Of a stretch of 64,000 bases of DNA, positions 34,594 through 42,916 are shown piece by piece. The notes below the pieces were generated by a model. The model had not been told where the DNA came from, did no database searches, and was given only the letters and a program-made list of their open reading frames with translations. How positions within the stretch are numbered: the first letter of the stretch is position 1; each line of letters starts with the position of its first letter. Origin of the DNA: Mycobacterium sp. AT1 (GTDB taxonomy: Bacteria > Actinomycetota > Actinomycetes > Mycobacteriales > Mycobacteriaceae); NCBI RefSeq assembly GCF_002043095.1, contig NZ_MVOC01000057.1, positions 124,001-188,000 of the forward strand. Direction: 5' to 3'. Position numbers and translations under genes: made by a program.

Positions 34594-35420
34594 CTTCGGC
34601 CGACGGGGCAGTGGGTGGGCACCCCTTCGTGGTGGCGCACCGGGGCGCGTCGGCCGAACGCCCCGAGCACACCATCGCCGCCTACGAGCTCGCCCTCGAG
34701 GAGGGCGCCGACGGGGTGGAGTGCGACGTGCGGCTCACGCGCGACGGTCATCTGGTGTGCGTCCACGACAGACGAATCGACCGCACGTCGACCGGCACCG
34801 GCCTGGTAAGCGACATGACGCTCGCCGAGTTGCGTGAATTCGACTACGGCGCTTGGCATTCCAGCGCACAGGCGGGCGGCGGCCAAGGCGAGACCGGACT
34901 GCTGACCCTCGACGACCTGATCTCGCTGGTCCTCGACTGGAAGCGTCCCGTCAAGATCTTCGTGGAGACGAAGCATCCCGTGCGCTACGGCGCATTGGTG
35001 GAGAGCAAGGTTCTCGCGCTGCTGCACCGGTACGGCATCGCCTCACCGGCGTCGGCCGATTTGTCCCGCGCCGTCGTGATCTCGTTCTCTGCGGCCGCGG
35101 TGTGGCGGATTCGCCGGGCGGCGCCCATGCTCCCGACGGTGCTGTTGGGTGATACGTCCCGGTACCTGGGCGGCAGCGCGGCGACGACGGTCGGTGCGAC
35201 CGCGGTGGGACCGTCGATCGCCACGCTGCGCGAGCATCCAGAACTCGTCGACCGCGCTGCCGCCCATGGCAGGGCGTTGTACTGCTGGACCGTTGACCAC
35301 TACGAGGACGTGCGGTACTGCCGCGACGTCGGAGTGGCCTGGGTGGCGACGAATCACCCGGGCCGCACCAAGGATTGGTTGCAGAACGGGTTGACCGAAG
35401 CCCAACCTGACGGCTCTTAG
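34590..35420 (+). CDS. glpQ: Glycerophosphodiester phosphodiesterase
   Basis: A 276-residue TIM-barrel enzyme. The family signature is complete: VAHRGASAERPEHTIAAYE supplies His and Glu, ADGVECDVRLTRDGHLVCVHD supplies Glu, Asp and the second His, and LKIFVETKHP-type residues follow. It hydrolyses glycerophosphodiesters to glycerol 3-phosphate and an alcohol. No signal peptide is seen, so it acts in the cytoplasm. It matches GlpQ1 (Rv3842c) in position. Its stop overlaps that of the convergent bfrB by 4 bases. Confidence 0.92.
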   Translation: MTSADGAVGGHPFVVAHRGASAERPEHTIAAYELALEEGADGVECDVRLTRDGHLVCVHDRRIDRTSTGTGLVSDMTLAELREFDYGAWHSSAQAGGGQGETGLLTLDDLISLVLDWKRPVKIFVETKHPVRYGALVESKVLALLHRYGIASPASADLSRAVVISFSAAAVWRIRRAAPMLPTVLLGDTSRYLGGSAATTVGATAVGPSIATLREHPELVDRAAAHGRALYCWTVDHYEDVRYCRDVGVAWVATNHPGRTKDWLQNGLTEAQPDGS

Positions 35421-35962
35421 AGCTTGCCGCCTGCGGCCTTGGGGGCGGTCGCGTCGGCCTCTTCCGCGCCGATCTCGCGAGCGACGAAGTCCTCGAGGTG
35501 GAACAGGTCGGCGCCCGCGCGCTCACTGACCCGGACCAGCGTGGTCATCAGTGCGACTTCCTCGACCTGCTCCTTGAGGAACCACTGCATGAACTGCTCG
35601 CCGAGGTAGTCGCCCTCGTCGCGCGCGACGGCGGCAAGGCGGCTGATGTGGTCGGTGACGGTCCGCTCTTGCTCGAGTGCAAGGCGCAGCGCCTCGGTCG
35701 GCGTGGTGAACGCGTTGCGGACGGAATCGGTGCCGGGGATCTCCACCTCGACGTCGCGATCGATCAGGTACTGGACGAGCATCATCGCGTGGTTGCGCTC
35801 GTCGAGAGCCTGAGCGTAGAAGTGCTTGGCCAGCTGCGGCAGGTCGGCGGAGTCGAAGTGAACGGCGATCGCGGTGTATTGCTGCGACGCGGTGAACTCG
35901 ATGCGGATCTGCTCCTGCAGCAGGTGGTGGAACTTGGTGTCGTGGGTTGTTGCTTCGCTCAT
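35417..35962 (-). CDS. bfrB: Ferritin (iron storage)
   Basis: A 181-residue ferritin. Ferroxidase-centre residues are visible in QIRIEFTASQQY (helix A Glu) and YAQALDERNHAMML (ExxH of helix B), with HISRLAAVARDEGDYLGEQF in helix C. It lacks a haem-ligand Met typical of bacterioferritin, as expected for BfrB. It oxidises and stores iron as a 24-mer. IdeR-like boxes at 36015-36034 and more weakly at 36090-36108 suggest IdeR activation in high iron, as known for M. tuberculosis bfrB. Confidence 0.95.
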   Translation of the reverse strand: MSEATTHDTKFHHLLQEQIRIEFTASQQYTAIAVHFDSADLPQLAKHFYAQALDERNHAMMLVQYLIDRDVEVEIPGTDSVRNAFTTPTEALRLALEQERTVTDHISRLAAVARDEGDYLGEQFMQWFLKEQVEEVALMTTLVRVSERAGADLFHLEDFVAREIGAEEADATAPKAAGGKL

Positions 35963-36014
35963 GCGGGGAACGATAGTGCAGGTCAGTGCCCATTGTCATC
36001 AAAGGTCTGACTAA

Positions 36015-36034
36015 TTAAGGCGAGGTTGCCCTAA
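36015..36034. promoter_or_regulatory. IdeR-like iron box upstream of bfrB
   Basis: TTAAGGCGAGGTTGCCCTAA lies 53 bases upstream of the bfrB ATG. Read on the minus strand it matches about 12 of 19 positions of the IdeR consensus TTAGGTTAGGCTAACCTAA. Far-upstream IdeR boxes act positively at bfrB in M. tuberculosis. Confidence 0.65.
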
Positions 36035-36089
36035 TTGACGGGCGGCGGAAGCCGGCGATGGGGCGAGTTTGCTGCGGGGCTAAGTAAAC

Positions 36090-36108
36090 CGAGGGTTGGC
36101 TAACTGTT
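36090..36108. promoter_or_regulatory. Second, weaker IdeR-like half box
   Basis: The segment centred on GGTTGGCTAAC matches about 11 of 19 IdeR consensus positions and overlaps the stop codon of the LCP gene. Tandem boxes are known upstream of bfrB in M. tuberculosis, which makes this worth noting despite the weak match. Confidence 0.35.
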
Positions 36109-37353
36109 GCCCGTGTCAAGAACGTCCTGAGGCACCGCGCTGTCGGTCGCCATCGCGTGGAAGAGACGCGTCGCCGCCTCCGTGTCCCACACCACCACCG
36201 AGCCGGAGTCGCTGCCGGTGAACTCGCCGATCGGCACGGTCGTGGTGGTGACGGGCCCGTGAAGGGCCCACGCCAACCGGGCCAGATCCCACACGTGCGC
36301 GCCGGAGTCCACGGTCACCGCGCCCGACGCCGCATGCGCCATCGGGTACCAGTGCAGCGGGTTGAGGAAGACGGTGGGACTGGCCGCGCGTTGCATCAGC
36401 GCGGCCATGAACTCCCGCTGGTGAGTCATCCTGTCGAGGTCGGCGCGCGGCGTCGCCCGGGAGCGGACGTACCCGAGCGCACTGCGGCCGTCGAGGTCCT
36501 GACACCCGGCGGGCAAGTCGATGCCTGCAAGCGGATCGCTGATGGGCTCGGACGGACACATCGAGACACCGCCAACGGCGTCGACCATGGCGGCGAATCC
36601 GTCGAAGCCGATCTCGGCGTAGCGGTCGAGCCGGAGTCCCGTCGCCTGCTCGACCGTCTGCGCCAGCAGCGGCGCACCGCCAAGTGCGAAGGCCGCGTTG
36701 ACCTTGTCCTCGCCGTATCCGGGAATCGCAAGGTAGGAGTCACGGGGGATCGACACCATCGTGGTCGGGGCGCTCGATCCGAGGCCCGGCACGTGGACCA
36801 GCAGGATCGTGTCGGTGCGGCCGTTGCCCAGGTCCCCTCCGGTCGCGAGCTCGGACTGCTGCTCGTCGGTCAGGCCTTGGCGGCTGTCCGATCCGACCAG
36901 CAGCCACGTGGTGCCGCTACCGGCCGGCGGGCGGTCGGGCAGCGCGGTCAGTGCCGGCACGCGATGCAGCGAGGTGTCGATCCAGACGGCCGCGCCGATC
37001 GTCGACGCGACGGCAAGGAGGAGGACCGCCATCAGGATCCGTCCCCAGTGGCGCTTGCGCTTGGGCTTGGGTGCGCGGGTGTTCGGCGCGGCAGCGGGGG
37101 GCGGTGGTGGTGGCCGACGGGGCGGCGGAGGTCGACGGGCCGGCGGCGGCGCGGGGCGGTACTTCGGCGGGGGCGGTGGCGGTGAAGGAGGAAGACGAGG
37201 TGCCGGGGCGCGCGGCGGGGCTATCGGTTGGGTGGCGTCGGGTGGACGCCTCGGCGGAGCGGGCGGTGGCCGGTAGTTCGGGTCGCGCCGGATGACCTGC
37301 GACGCCTCCACCGGTGGCCGGGGCTGCCGCGGATCGGGCCGGTTGTCGCTCAC
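36100..37353 (-). CDS. LytR-CpsA-Psr (LCP) family protein with proline-rich N-terminus
   Basis: A 417-residue protein. The first 100 residues are cytoplasmic and extremely Pro/Arg rich, then comes one membrane helix (about 105-125) and an outside LCP domain. Conserved LCP residues are visible in LLVGSDSRQG, GRTDTILLVHV, VSIPRDSYLAIPG and GYVRSRATPRADLDR. LCP enzymes attach arabinogalactan or other glycopolymers to peptidoglycan. In M. tuberculosis the gene here (Rv3840) is, as I recall, much shorter, so the full-length copy is notable. Confidence 0.87.
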   Translation of the reverse strand: MSDNRPDPRQPRPPVEASQVIRRDPNYRPPPAPPRRPPDATQPIAPPRAPAPRLPPSPPPPPPKYRPAPPPARRPPPPRRPPPPPPAAAPNTRAPKPKRKRHWGRILMAVLLLAVASTIGAAVWIDTSLHRVPALTALPDRPPAGSGTTWLLVGSDSRQGLTDEQQSELATGGDLGNGRTDTILLVHVPGLGSSAPTTMVSIPRDSYLAIPGYGEDKVNAAFALGGAPLLAQTVEQATGLRLDRYAEIGFDGFAAMVDAVGGVSMCPSEPISDPLAGIDLPAGCQDLDGRSALGYVRSRATPRADLDRMTHQREFMAALMQRAASPTVFLNPLHWYPMAHAASGAVTVDSGAHVWDLARLAWALHGPVTTTTVPIGEFTGSDSGSVVVWDTEAATRLFHAMATDSAVPQDVLDTGNS

Positions 37354-37386
37354 GGATCTGAATGTACGGGCAGGAGATGCCCGCGG

Positions 37387-38226
37387 TCAGGACGTGATCC
37401 CCAGCCAGCTCAGGTGCCCGGCGAGCAGTGCGTACCCCACGAAGGCGACGGCGTCGATGAGGCCATGCGCCACGATCAGGGGCCACAGCCGTCCCGTCCG
37501 CTGCCACACGTACCCGAAGACGAGACCCATCACGATGTTTCCGACGCCCGCGCCGAAGCCTTGGTACAGGTGATATGCGCCGCGTAGCAGGCTGGAGGCC
37601 ACCAGGACGGCGACGGGGGAGTAGCCGAGCTGACGCAGCCGCGTCATGAGGAACGCGACGACGATTACCTCTTCGGCCCAGCCGTTGGCGAAGGCCACCG
37701 CGAGGAGGACCGGGATGCGCCACCACGTGTCGCCGAGTTCGGACGGGACGACGTCGACCCCGATGCCCAACGCCCGGCCCGCGACGTAGAGGCCGAGGCC
37801 GGGAACGCCGATCAGCGCCGCGAGGCCAAGGCCGCCCAGCAGGTCGGGGCGCCAGCGGAAGCGTCCGAGACCGATGCGACTGGGACCAAATCCGCTGCGC
37901 CACAGCAGGTAGAGGCCAAGCAGGCCCCACGCGATCAGCTGGAAGACCGACGCAAGGTTCAGCGCGAAGTTGATCAGGTCGATCGGCGACAGTCTGCGGT
38001 TGAGCGCCACCTTCTGGCCGGAGAGCCCAAGCAGGACGGCTTCGGTCAGGCTGACGAAGGCCGTGTAGGCGGAGAGTCCGAACGTGACGGCGAGGACGAC
38101 GGCGATCTCGAGGCGGATCGCCCGTTTGCGAGGGTCGGGCAGCAGCTCGTCCGTCGCGCCCGTCACCGGAGCTACGGTAGCTGCCGTCAGATGCGGCGGG
38201 CGCGCAGCCCGTTCAGGAACGGACAC
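37387..38226 (-). CDS. CPBP-family intramembrane protease
   Basis: A membrane protein of up to 279 residues with about seven helices. The CPBP/Rce1 motifs are present: WAEEVIVVAFLMTRLRQ (diglutamate), LLRGAYHLYQG (second motif His) and IVAHGLIDAVAFVG (third motif His and Asp). Likely an integral-membrane protease or immunity-type protein; the substrate is unknown. The GTG at 38226 overlaps the DUF2470 gene by 40 bases; a GTG at 38166 would avoid overlap and lose 20 untypical residues. Confidence 0.82.
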   Translation of the reverse strand: MSVPERAARPPHLTAATVAPVTGATDELLPDPRKRAIRLEIAVVLAVTFGLSAYTAFVSLTEAVLLGLSGQKVALNRRLSPIDLINFALNLASVFQLIAWGLLGLYLLWRSGFGPSRIGLGRFRWRPDLLGGLGLAALIGVPGLGLYVAGRALGIGVDVVPSELGDTWWRIPVLLAVAFANGWAEEVIVVAFLMTRLRQLGYSPVAVLVASSLLRGAYHLYQGFGAGVGNIVMGLVFGYVWQRTGRLWPLIVAHGLIDAVAFVGYALLAGHLSWLGITS

Positions 38227-39002
38227 CCCATCAGGATCCGGATGGCCTGGCTGAGCCCGGTGACGTCGTCGACCGGCTTGGCGAACGGCAGCCGCACGTC
38301 GTGGTCACCGTCTTCGGCCTCGACACGGAGCTGGACGCCGTAGCGGTCGAGCCCGAGCGGTCGGACGTGGCCGCGACGCAGCGGCGTCGGCAGTCGGTTG
38401 GCCAAGCGGTCGACCACTTCCCGGTGGGCGGACTCGAGGTGCTGCAGCCAACCCGATTCCATGGCGCAGAAGGGATCGGGCTGGGCGTCGAGCAGGGCGC
38501 TGACGCCGACGGACTCGGCTCCCGTCGAGTCGGCCACCACCACGGAGTCGATCTCGAGCCGCACCAGGGTGTACGGCGTGTCGCCGCCCTCGGCCTGCTC
38601 GGAGCCGGTGTTCACTTGCAGCAGTGCAGGATTCGGGTTCTGCTCGGCGATCATGTCCAGGAGTCCCGACAGGCCGGACGGCGGGACGTGGAACAGTCGG
38701 CCGCTGATCCAGACCAGCGAACGCACCGGCTCGCGCAGGGGAAGCGGCGCGTAGTCGGTCATCTCGAGTACCGCCTGAATTCCCGAGGCGCCCGAGGCGA
38801 CGATCATCCCGGCCAGCAGAGCCCCGGAGGGCACCATGATCGCGAACGACCCGTCGTCGAGCAGGTGGTGCACGGGGGTGGGGGTGGGATCGGCGCCTTC
38901 CGCGGCCAGCATCGCGCCGCCGCCGCGGGCGCACGCGCTGCGAATCCGTTCGGCCGTCGTGGGTGCCACCAGGGCCGTTCCTGCCGTTGCGTCGCCGATC
39001 AT
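38187..39002 (-). CDS. DUF2470-domain protein, probable haem/iron-related (Rv3839-like)
   Basis: A 271-residue protein. The first two thirds resemble a flavin-reductase-like split barrel (TPVHHLLDDGSFAIMVPSG, LVWISGRLFHVP); the last 85 residues form the DUF2470 domain with AHREVVDRLANRL and GLDRYGVQLRVEAEDGDHDVRLPF. DUF2470 domains occur in haem-utilisation and haem-oxygenase-like proteins. An IdeR-like box at 39033-39051 just upstream implies repression by iron. Rv3839 of M. tuberculosis is known to be iron-regulated. Confidence 0.78.
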   Translation of the reverse strand: MIGDATAGTALVAPTTAERIRSACARGGGAMLAAEGADPTPTPVHHLLDDGSFAIMVPSGALLAGMIVASGASGIQAVLEMTDYAPLPLREPVRSLVWISGRLFHVPPSGLSGLLDMIAEQNPNPALLQVNTGSEQAEGGDTPYTLVRLEIDSVVVADSTGAESVGVSALLDAQPDPFCAMESGWLQHLESAHREVVDRLANRLPTPLRRGHVRPLGLDRYGVQLRVEAEDGDHDVRLPFAKPVDDVTGLSQAIRILMGCPFLNGLRARRI

Positions 39003-39032
39003 CGCGCCTGCCTTCCGTCGGATGAGGTAACC

Positions 39033-39051
39033 CTAACTTAGGCTAGCCTCA
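39033..39051. promoter_or_regulatory. IdeR-like iron box upstream of DUF2470 gene
   Basis: CTAACTTAGGCTAGCCTCA matches 14 of 19 positions of the IdeR consensus and has the intact core TTAGGCTAGCCT. It lies 31 bases before the start codon, overlapping the probable core promoter, a position suited to iron-dependent repression. Confidence 0.7.
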
Positions 39052-39127
39052 CCGAACGGTGCAAGTATTACCGAAATGGGCGCCGCGGGTCGGTGGGCGA
39101 CGGGCCCGGTGCCGATAGGGTTGACCC

Positions 39128-40048
39128 GTGCCACGCGTCGCCTACCTGGGTCCCCAAGGGACCTTCACCGAGGCGGCCTTGTTGCAGATGGCCGACGCCG
39201 GCGTCATCCCCGACTCGTCGCCGCTGGTGCCGGTGACGTGCGACAGCGCAGGCGGCGCGCTGGCCGCCGTTCGCAGCGGAGCCGCCGACTACGCCTGCGC
39301 ACCGATCGAGAGCTCGATCGAGGGCTCGGTGGTGCCGACGATGGACAGCCTCGCCGCGGGCACGCCGCTCCAGATCTTCGCCGAGCACACCCTCGACGTC
39401 GCCTTCAGCATCGCCGTCCGGCCCGGCACCTCAGCCTCCGCCGTGCAGACCGTCGCCGCCTTCCCGGTGGCCGAGGCGCAGGTCAGGCGGTGGCTGGCCG
39501 AGCACCTCCCCACCGCCCACACGGTGCTCACCACGTCCAACGCCGCCGCGGCGCACGACGTCGCCGATGGCCGGGCCGACGCAGGGGTCAGCACCGCGCT
39601 CGCCGCCCGGCGGCTCGGACTGGCCACGCTGGCCGACGGGGTGGTCGACGAGCCGAACGCCAGAACCCGATTCGTCCTCGTCGGCCCGCCCGGCGTGCCG
39701 CCCGCGCGCACCGGCGCGGATCGCACGTCGGTCGTCTTGCGGCTGGACAACGTGCCAGGTGCCCTGGTCGCTGCGATGACCGAACTCGCGATCCGCGATA
39801 TCGACCTGGTTCGCATCGAATCGCGGCCCACTCGAGTCGAATTGGGGACGTACTTCTTCTTCCTGGACTTCGTCGGGCACGTCGACGACGATCCGGTCGC
39901 CGAGGCACTCCGAGCGCTTCACAGACGTTGTGCAGACGTGAGATATCTGGGTTCATGGTCGACAGGCACCGCCGTCGGTGCGACACCGCCGGCCACCGAC
40001 GAGGCATCCGACTGGTTGGCCGCACTTCGAGAGGGGCGCGCCCGATGA
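39128..40048 (+). CDS. pheA: Prephenate dehydratase
   Basis: A 306-residue monofunctional enzyme that converts prephenate to phenylpyruvate in phenylalanine synthesis. The N-terminus YLGPQGTFTEAALLQM, the DYACAPIESSIEGSV segment and the catalytic TRFVLVGPP are typical. A C-terminal ACT domain with IDLVRIESRPTR (ESRP phenylalanine-binding motif) gives feedback control. GTG start at 39128. The stop overlaps the next gene by 4 bases. Confidence 0.95.
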   Translation: MPRVAYLGPQGTFTEAALLQMADAGVIPDSSPLVPVTCDSAGGALAAVRSGAADYACAPIESSIEGSVVPTMDSLAAGTPLQIFAEHTLDVAFSIAVRPGTSASAVQTVAAFPVAEAQVRRWLAEHLPTAHTVLTTSNAAAAHDVADGRADAGVSTALAARRLGLATLADGVVDEPNARTRFVLVGPPGVPPARTGADRTSVVLRLDNVPGALVAAMTELAIRDIDLVRIESRPTRVELGTYFFFLDFVGHVDDDPVAEALRALHRRCADVRYLGSWSTGTAVGATPPATDEASDWLAALREGRAR

Positions 40049-40725
40049 CAGGTCGACTGATACTCGTTCGGCACGGCCAGTCGCATGGAAACGTCGCCCG
40101 GCGGCTCGACACCCGCCCGCCAGGAGCCGCGCTCACCGACCTTGGCCACGAACAAGCGCGGGCCTTCGGCCGCTCCCTCGAACATCCCGTCGGCCTGTTG
40201 GCGCACTCCACCGCACTGCGTGCGGTCCAGACGGCAGCCGAGATCGGTGCACACCTCGGCTTGGACGCCGTCGAATTGCACGGCATCCACGAGGTGCACG
40301 CCGGCGACCTCGAAGACCGCAGCGACGACGACGCCCACGAGGAGTTCAACGCCACTTACCGGCTATGGCAGAAGGGCGATCTCGACGTTCCCATGCCCGG
40401 CGGCGAGAGCGCCCAGCAGGTGCTTGACCGCTATCTGCCGGTGGTGACCCAGCTGCGCCTGCGCTTCCTCGACGATCACGCGTGGGTGGGTGACGTCGTG
40501 GTGGTGAGCCACGGCGCCGCGATCCGGTTGGTCAGCACCGCGCTCTCGGGCGTCGACCCCGGCTTCGCCATCGAACATCACCTCGCCAACACCGAGTGCG
40601 TCGTCTTGAGCCCGATCACCGACGGCCGCTGGAGCTGCCTGCAGTGGGGGCCGTTCACGCCGCCGTTCGAACCGGTCGAGCATCCGGTCGAGGACGTGGC
40701 GCACAGCGCCGACCCGATGGGCTAG
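40045..40725 (+). CDS. Histidine-phosphatase/phosphoglycerate-mutase family protein
   Basis: A 226-residue protein with the phosphohistidine motif LILVRHGQSHGN (residues 4-15) and the second catalytic His in VVVVSHGAAIRLV. It may be a phosphoglycerate mutase or, more likely for this branch, a small-molecule phosphatase. The position after pheA equals Rv3837c. ATG overlaps the pheA TGA (ATGA), so the two are translated together. Confidence 0.9.
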   Translation: MTGRLILVRHGQSHGNVARRLDTRPPGAALTDLGHEQARAFGRSLEHPVGLLAHSTALRAVQTAAEIGAHLGLDAVELHGIHEVHAGDLEDRSDDDAHEEFNATYRLWQKGDLDVPMPGGESAQQVLDRYLPVVTQLRLRFLDDHAWVGDVVVVSHGAAIRLVSTALSGVDPGFAIEHHLANTECVVLSPITDGRWSCLQWGPFTPPFEPVEHPVEDVAHSADPMG

Positions 40726-40737
40726 GACGGCTTGGTT

Positions 40738-40929
40738 TCAGGACACGGCCGAGGCGACGAACGTCACCGCGCACGTGCACCCGACCGCGTCGCAGTCGAC
40801 GGCGAAGGAGTGCAGACCGTCTGGGGTGGCGCAGTCATCGGTGCACTCGACGAAGAACGAGGCGTGGTGAACCAGGGTGCCGTGGCAGTGGTCGAGGTCC
40901 TCCCGGCACTCGCGACAGACATCGGACAT
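40738..40929 (-). CDS. Small cysteine/histidine-rich protein, 63 residues
   Basis: A 63-residue protein with eight cysteines (5, 8, 15, 29, 33, 46, 51, 53) and five histidines in the first 53 residues, including CRECREDLDHCH and CTDDC. The spacing suggests a zinc-binding fold or a metal store; I do not recognise a named family. It is co-directional with the zincin gene, 55 bases downstream of it, and convergent with the mutase gene. Confidence 0.7.
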   Translation of the reverse strand: MSDVCRECREDLDHCHGTLVHHASFFVECTDDCATPDGLHSFAVDCDAVGCTCAVTFVASAVS

Positions 40930-40984
40930 GCCTTAGTTCTAGCACCGCCCACCGACGAAGCCGCGATGCCGCGCCTGAAGTGAT

Positions 40985-41323
40985 TCAGGCCCAACCGAGT
41001 TCGTGCAAACGATCGTCGTCGATGCCGAAGTGGTGGGCGATCTCGTGGATCACCGTCACGGTCACCTCGTGAACCACGTCGCCGTCGGTCTCGCAGATGT
41101 CGAGCAACGCGTCACGGAAGATCGTGATGGTGTCGGGCAACGACCCGAAGTACGTCGAGTCGCGTTCGGTCAACGCGACACCCTCGTAGAGCCCAAGCAG
41201 ATCGGGCTCCTCGGGATGACGGTCCTCGACGAGCACGACGACGTTGTCGATCGCCTTGGCAAGCGCGGGCGGGATCTCGTCGAGCGCGTCGGACACCAGC
41301 TCGTCGAACCGGTGCGAGCTCAT
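40985..41323 (-). CDS. Zincin-like metallopeptidase (Rv3836-like)
   Basis: A 112-residue protein of the small 'zincin_1' type. It starts RFDELVSDALDEIPPALA and carries the zinc motif VIHEIAHHFGIDD (HExxH followed by a His) near residue 93. The cytoplasmic substrate is unknown. ATG at 41323 chosen; a GTG at 41335 would add four residues. It is 17 bases downstream of the septum-formation gene. Confidence 0.87.
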   Translation of the reverse strand: MSSHRFDELVSDALDEIPPALAKAIDNVVVLVEDRHPEEPDLLGLYEGVALTERDSTYFGSLPDTITIFRDALLDICETDGDVVHEVTVTVIHEIAHHFGIDDDRLHELGWA

Positions 41324-41340
41324 CCGAACGGGCACCGCGG

Positions 41341-42813
41341 CTACTGCCCTGGCGGCGGAACCGGCACGACCGGAATCACGGGTGCGGGGTCGCCAACGAC
41401 GGGGGCGGGCGCCGGCGCGCCGGGATCTCCGGCGGGTGGAGGAACAGCCGGTCCGTCCTGCGGCGGCAGACCGCCGTCGCCCTGAGGTCCCGGCGGGGGC
41501 GGCGGACCGTTGAGGAATGTGTTGCCCTGCGGCGGGGGCGGCGCGCCCGCGGTCGAAGTCGAAGTCGAAGCCTCGGTGCTCTGGGTTTGCGTGCTCTGAG
41601 TCTGAGTGGGGGTGGCCTGTTGCCCGGGCAGGTGGTTGTTGCCCTGGCTGTTGGAGCTGCTCGAGCTGCTCTGGTCGCTGAGGTCGATCTGCGACGACAC
41701 CTGGGACGACGTGTCCACCGGAGGGAGCGGAATCGGCGCCATGTCCAACCGTTCCTCGGGGATGTCGGGCACCGCGACCGGCGGCTGGCCGTTGATGAGC
41801 AACGGCCCCTTGGCGCTGTTGAGCAGGGTGGACCAGCCGCCGTTGCCCAGAGTGGCGCCGATGCTGCACGACACCTGTTTGCTTCCGGCGGTCCAGCTCG
41901 GCAGCGAGATGGTGCTGTAGATCAGAGTGAGGGTGGTCTTGCGCAGCGCGACGGGCGCGAGGTACGCGTCCGTCATCCGCGTGCAGGCGTCCTTGACGAA
42001 CTGGTCCTGGTCGCCGTCCGGCGGCACGGGGCCAGGGAACTTCTCGGCGAGGTTGACCGCCCCGGTCACCTCCATGGCGTGTGGCTTGGCGCAGTCGGTG
42101 GGAATGTCGGTGGGCTGATTGGTCACCGGATCGATGCCGAGACACGTCCCGGCAGGCCACACCTTCGACTGGTCGACGTCGGCGACCTTGCCCGCGAACG
42201 CCAGCTGGTGGTTGTCGGGTCCGGCCAGCTGCAAGCCGCACAGCATGCGGCGTTCGTCGGCCTGCCGCCACGCCTTGTCGCCGGACCAGACCAGGCTCAC
42301 GCTGAACCGTCCGTTGGGGTCGTACTTCGCCCCGAGGTACTGCCGGGCCGCGGCCTGGCACTGCTCCTGGCTGATCTGCCTGATGCGCGCCTCCGACGGT
42401 GGGGCGGCGTCGGGGCCGTATTCGGTACCGGGGAACGTCCTCATGTCGATGCGGTCGGCGACCTCGAAGCGGTGCTCGTCGGAGCAGTCGACGATCTGTG
42501 CGGCGTCAGGAACCTGCTCTGGCCAGTTCAGGCACGTACCGCGAACCGCGTGGTCGAACGTGGCGTTTCCGCGCGAACCGCCGCCGAGGACGGACTTGCC
42601 TGCGTTGAGTCCGACGGGGAGGCCGCCGTGTCCACCGCCCGGGATCGCGGTGATGACGCCGGCGATGAGAAGTGCGCCCAGCGCCGTCAGCAGCAGCGCT
42701 CGCCGCGTCGACTCGGCCTGAAGACTCCGCCACCACGCCGGGTGGCGCGACGGCGGGGCGGCCTCGTCTGCGCTCTGTGCGGCGTCGTGGGGTGCGTCCA
42801 ACATCTGGTCCAT
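41341..42813 (-). CDS. Septum-formation-type membrane-anchored protein (Rv3835-like)
   Basis: A 490-residue protein. After about 36 cytoplasmic residues it has one membrane helix (RRALLLTALGALLIAGVITAI). The outside part contains two cysteine-bearing repeats: TCLNWPEQVPDAAQIVDCSDEHRFEV, matched later by TCLGIDPVTNQPTDIPTDCAKPHAMEV, the septum-formation domain. The last 120 residues are Ser/Thr/Gln and then Pro/Gly rich and probably span the cell wall. ATG at 42813, divergent from serS. Confidence 0.82.
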   Translation of the reverse strand: MDQMLDAPHDAAQSADEAAPPSRHPAWWRSLQAESTRRALLLTALGALLIAGVITAIPGGGHGGLPVGLNAGKSVLGGGSRGNATFDHAVRGTCLNWPEQVPDAAQIVDCSDEHRFEVADRIDMRTFPGTEYGPDAAPPSEARIRQISQEQCQAAARQYLGAKYDPNGRFSVSLVWSGDKAWRQADERRMLCGLQLAGPDNHQLAFAGKVADVDQSKVWPAGTCLGIDPVTNQPTDIPTDCAKPHAMEVTGAVNLAEKFPGPVPPDGDQDQFVKDACTRMTDAYLAPVALRKTTLTLIYSTISLPSWTAGSKQVSCSIGATLGNGGWSTLLNSAKGPLLINGQPPVAVPDIPEERLDMAPIPLPPVDTSSQVSSQIDLSDQSSSSSSNSQGNNHLPGQQATPTQTQSTQTQSTEASTSTSTAGAPPPPQGNTFLNGPPPPPGPQGDGGLPPQDGPAVPPPAGDPGAPAPAPVVGDPAPVIPVVPVPPPGQ

Positions 42814-42916
42814 TGTGACAGGCGAGCCGAGTCGTGTGACAAGAGATGCAGTTGTAGCGTTATGAGGCTGTGCCCCGGGGTTGGGGTGGCATCCCGCCAA
42901 ACGTAGGGTTTCATAC

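Noticed and set aside
36015..36034. Idea that the bfrB upstream site is a Zur or Fur box
   Set aside because: The TTA...CTAA pattern fits IdeR better than the AT-rich Fur or Zur consensus, and bfrB is a known IdeR target.
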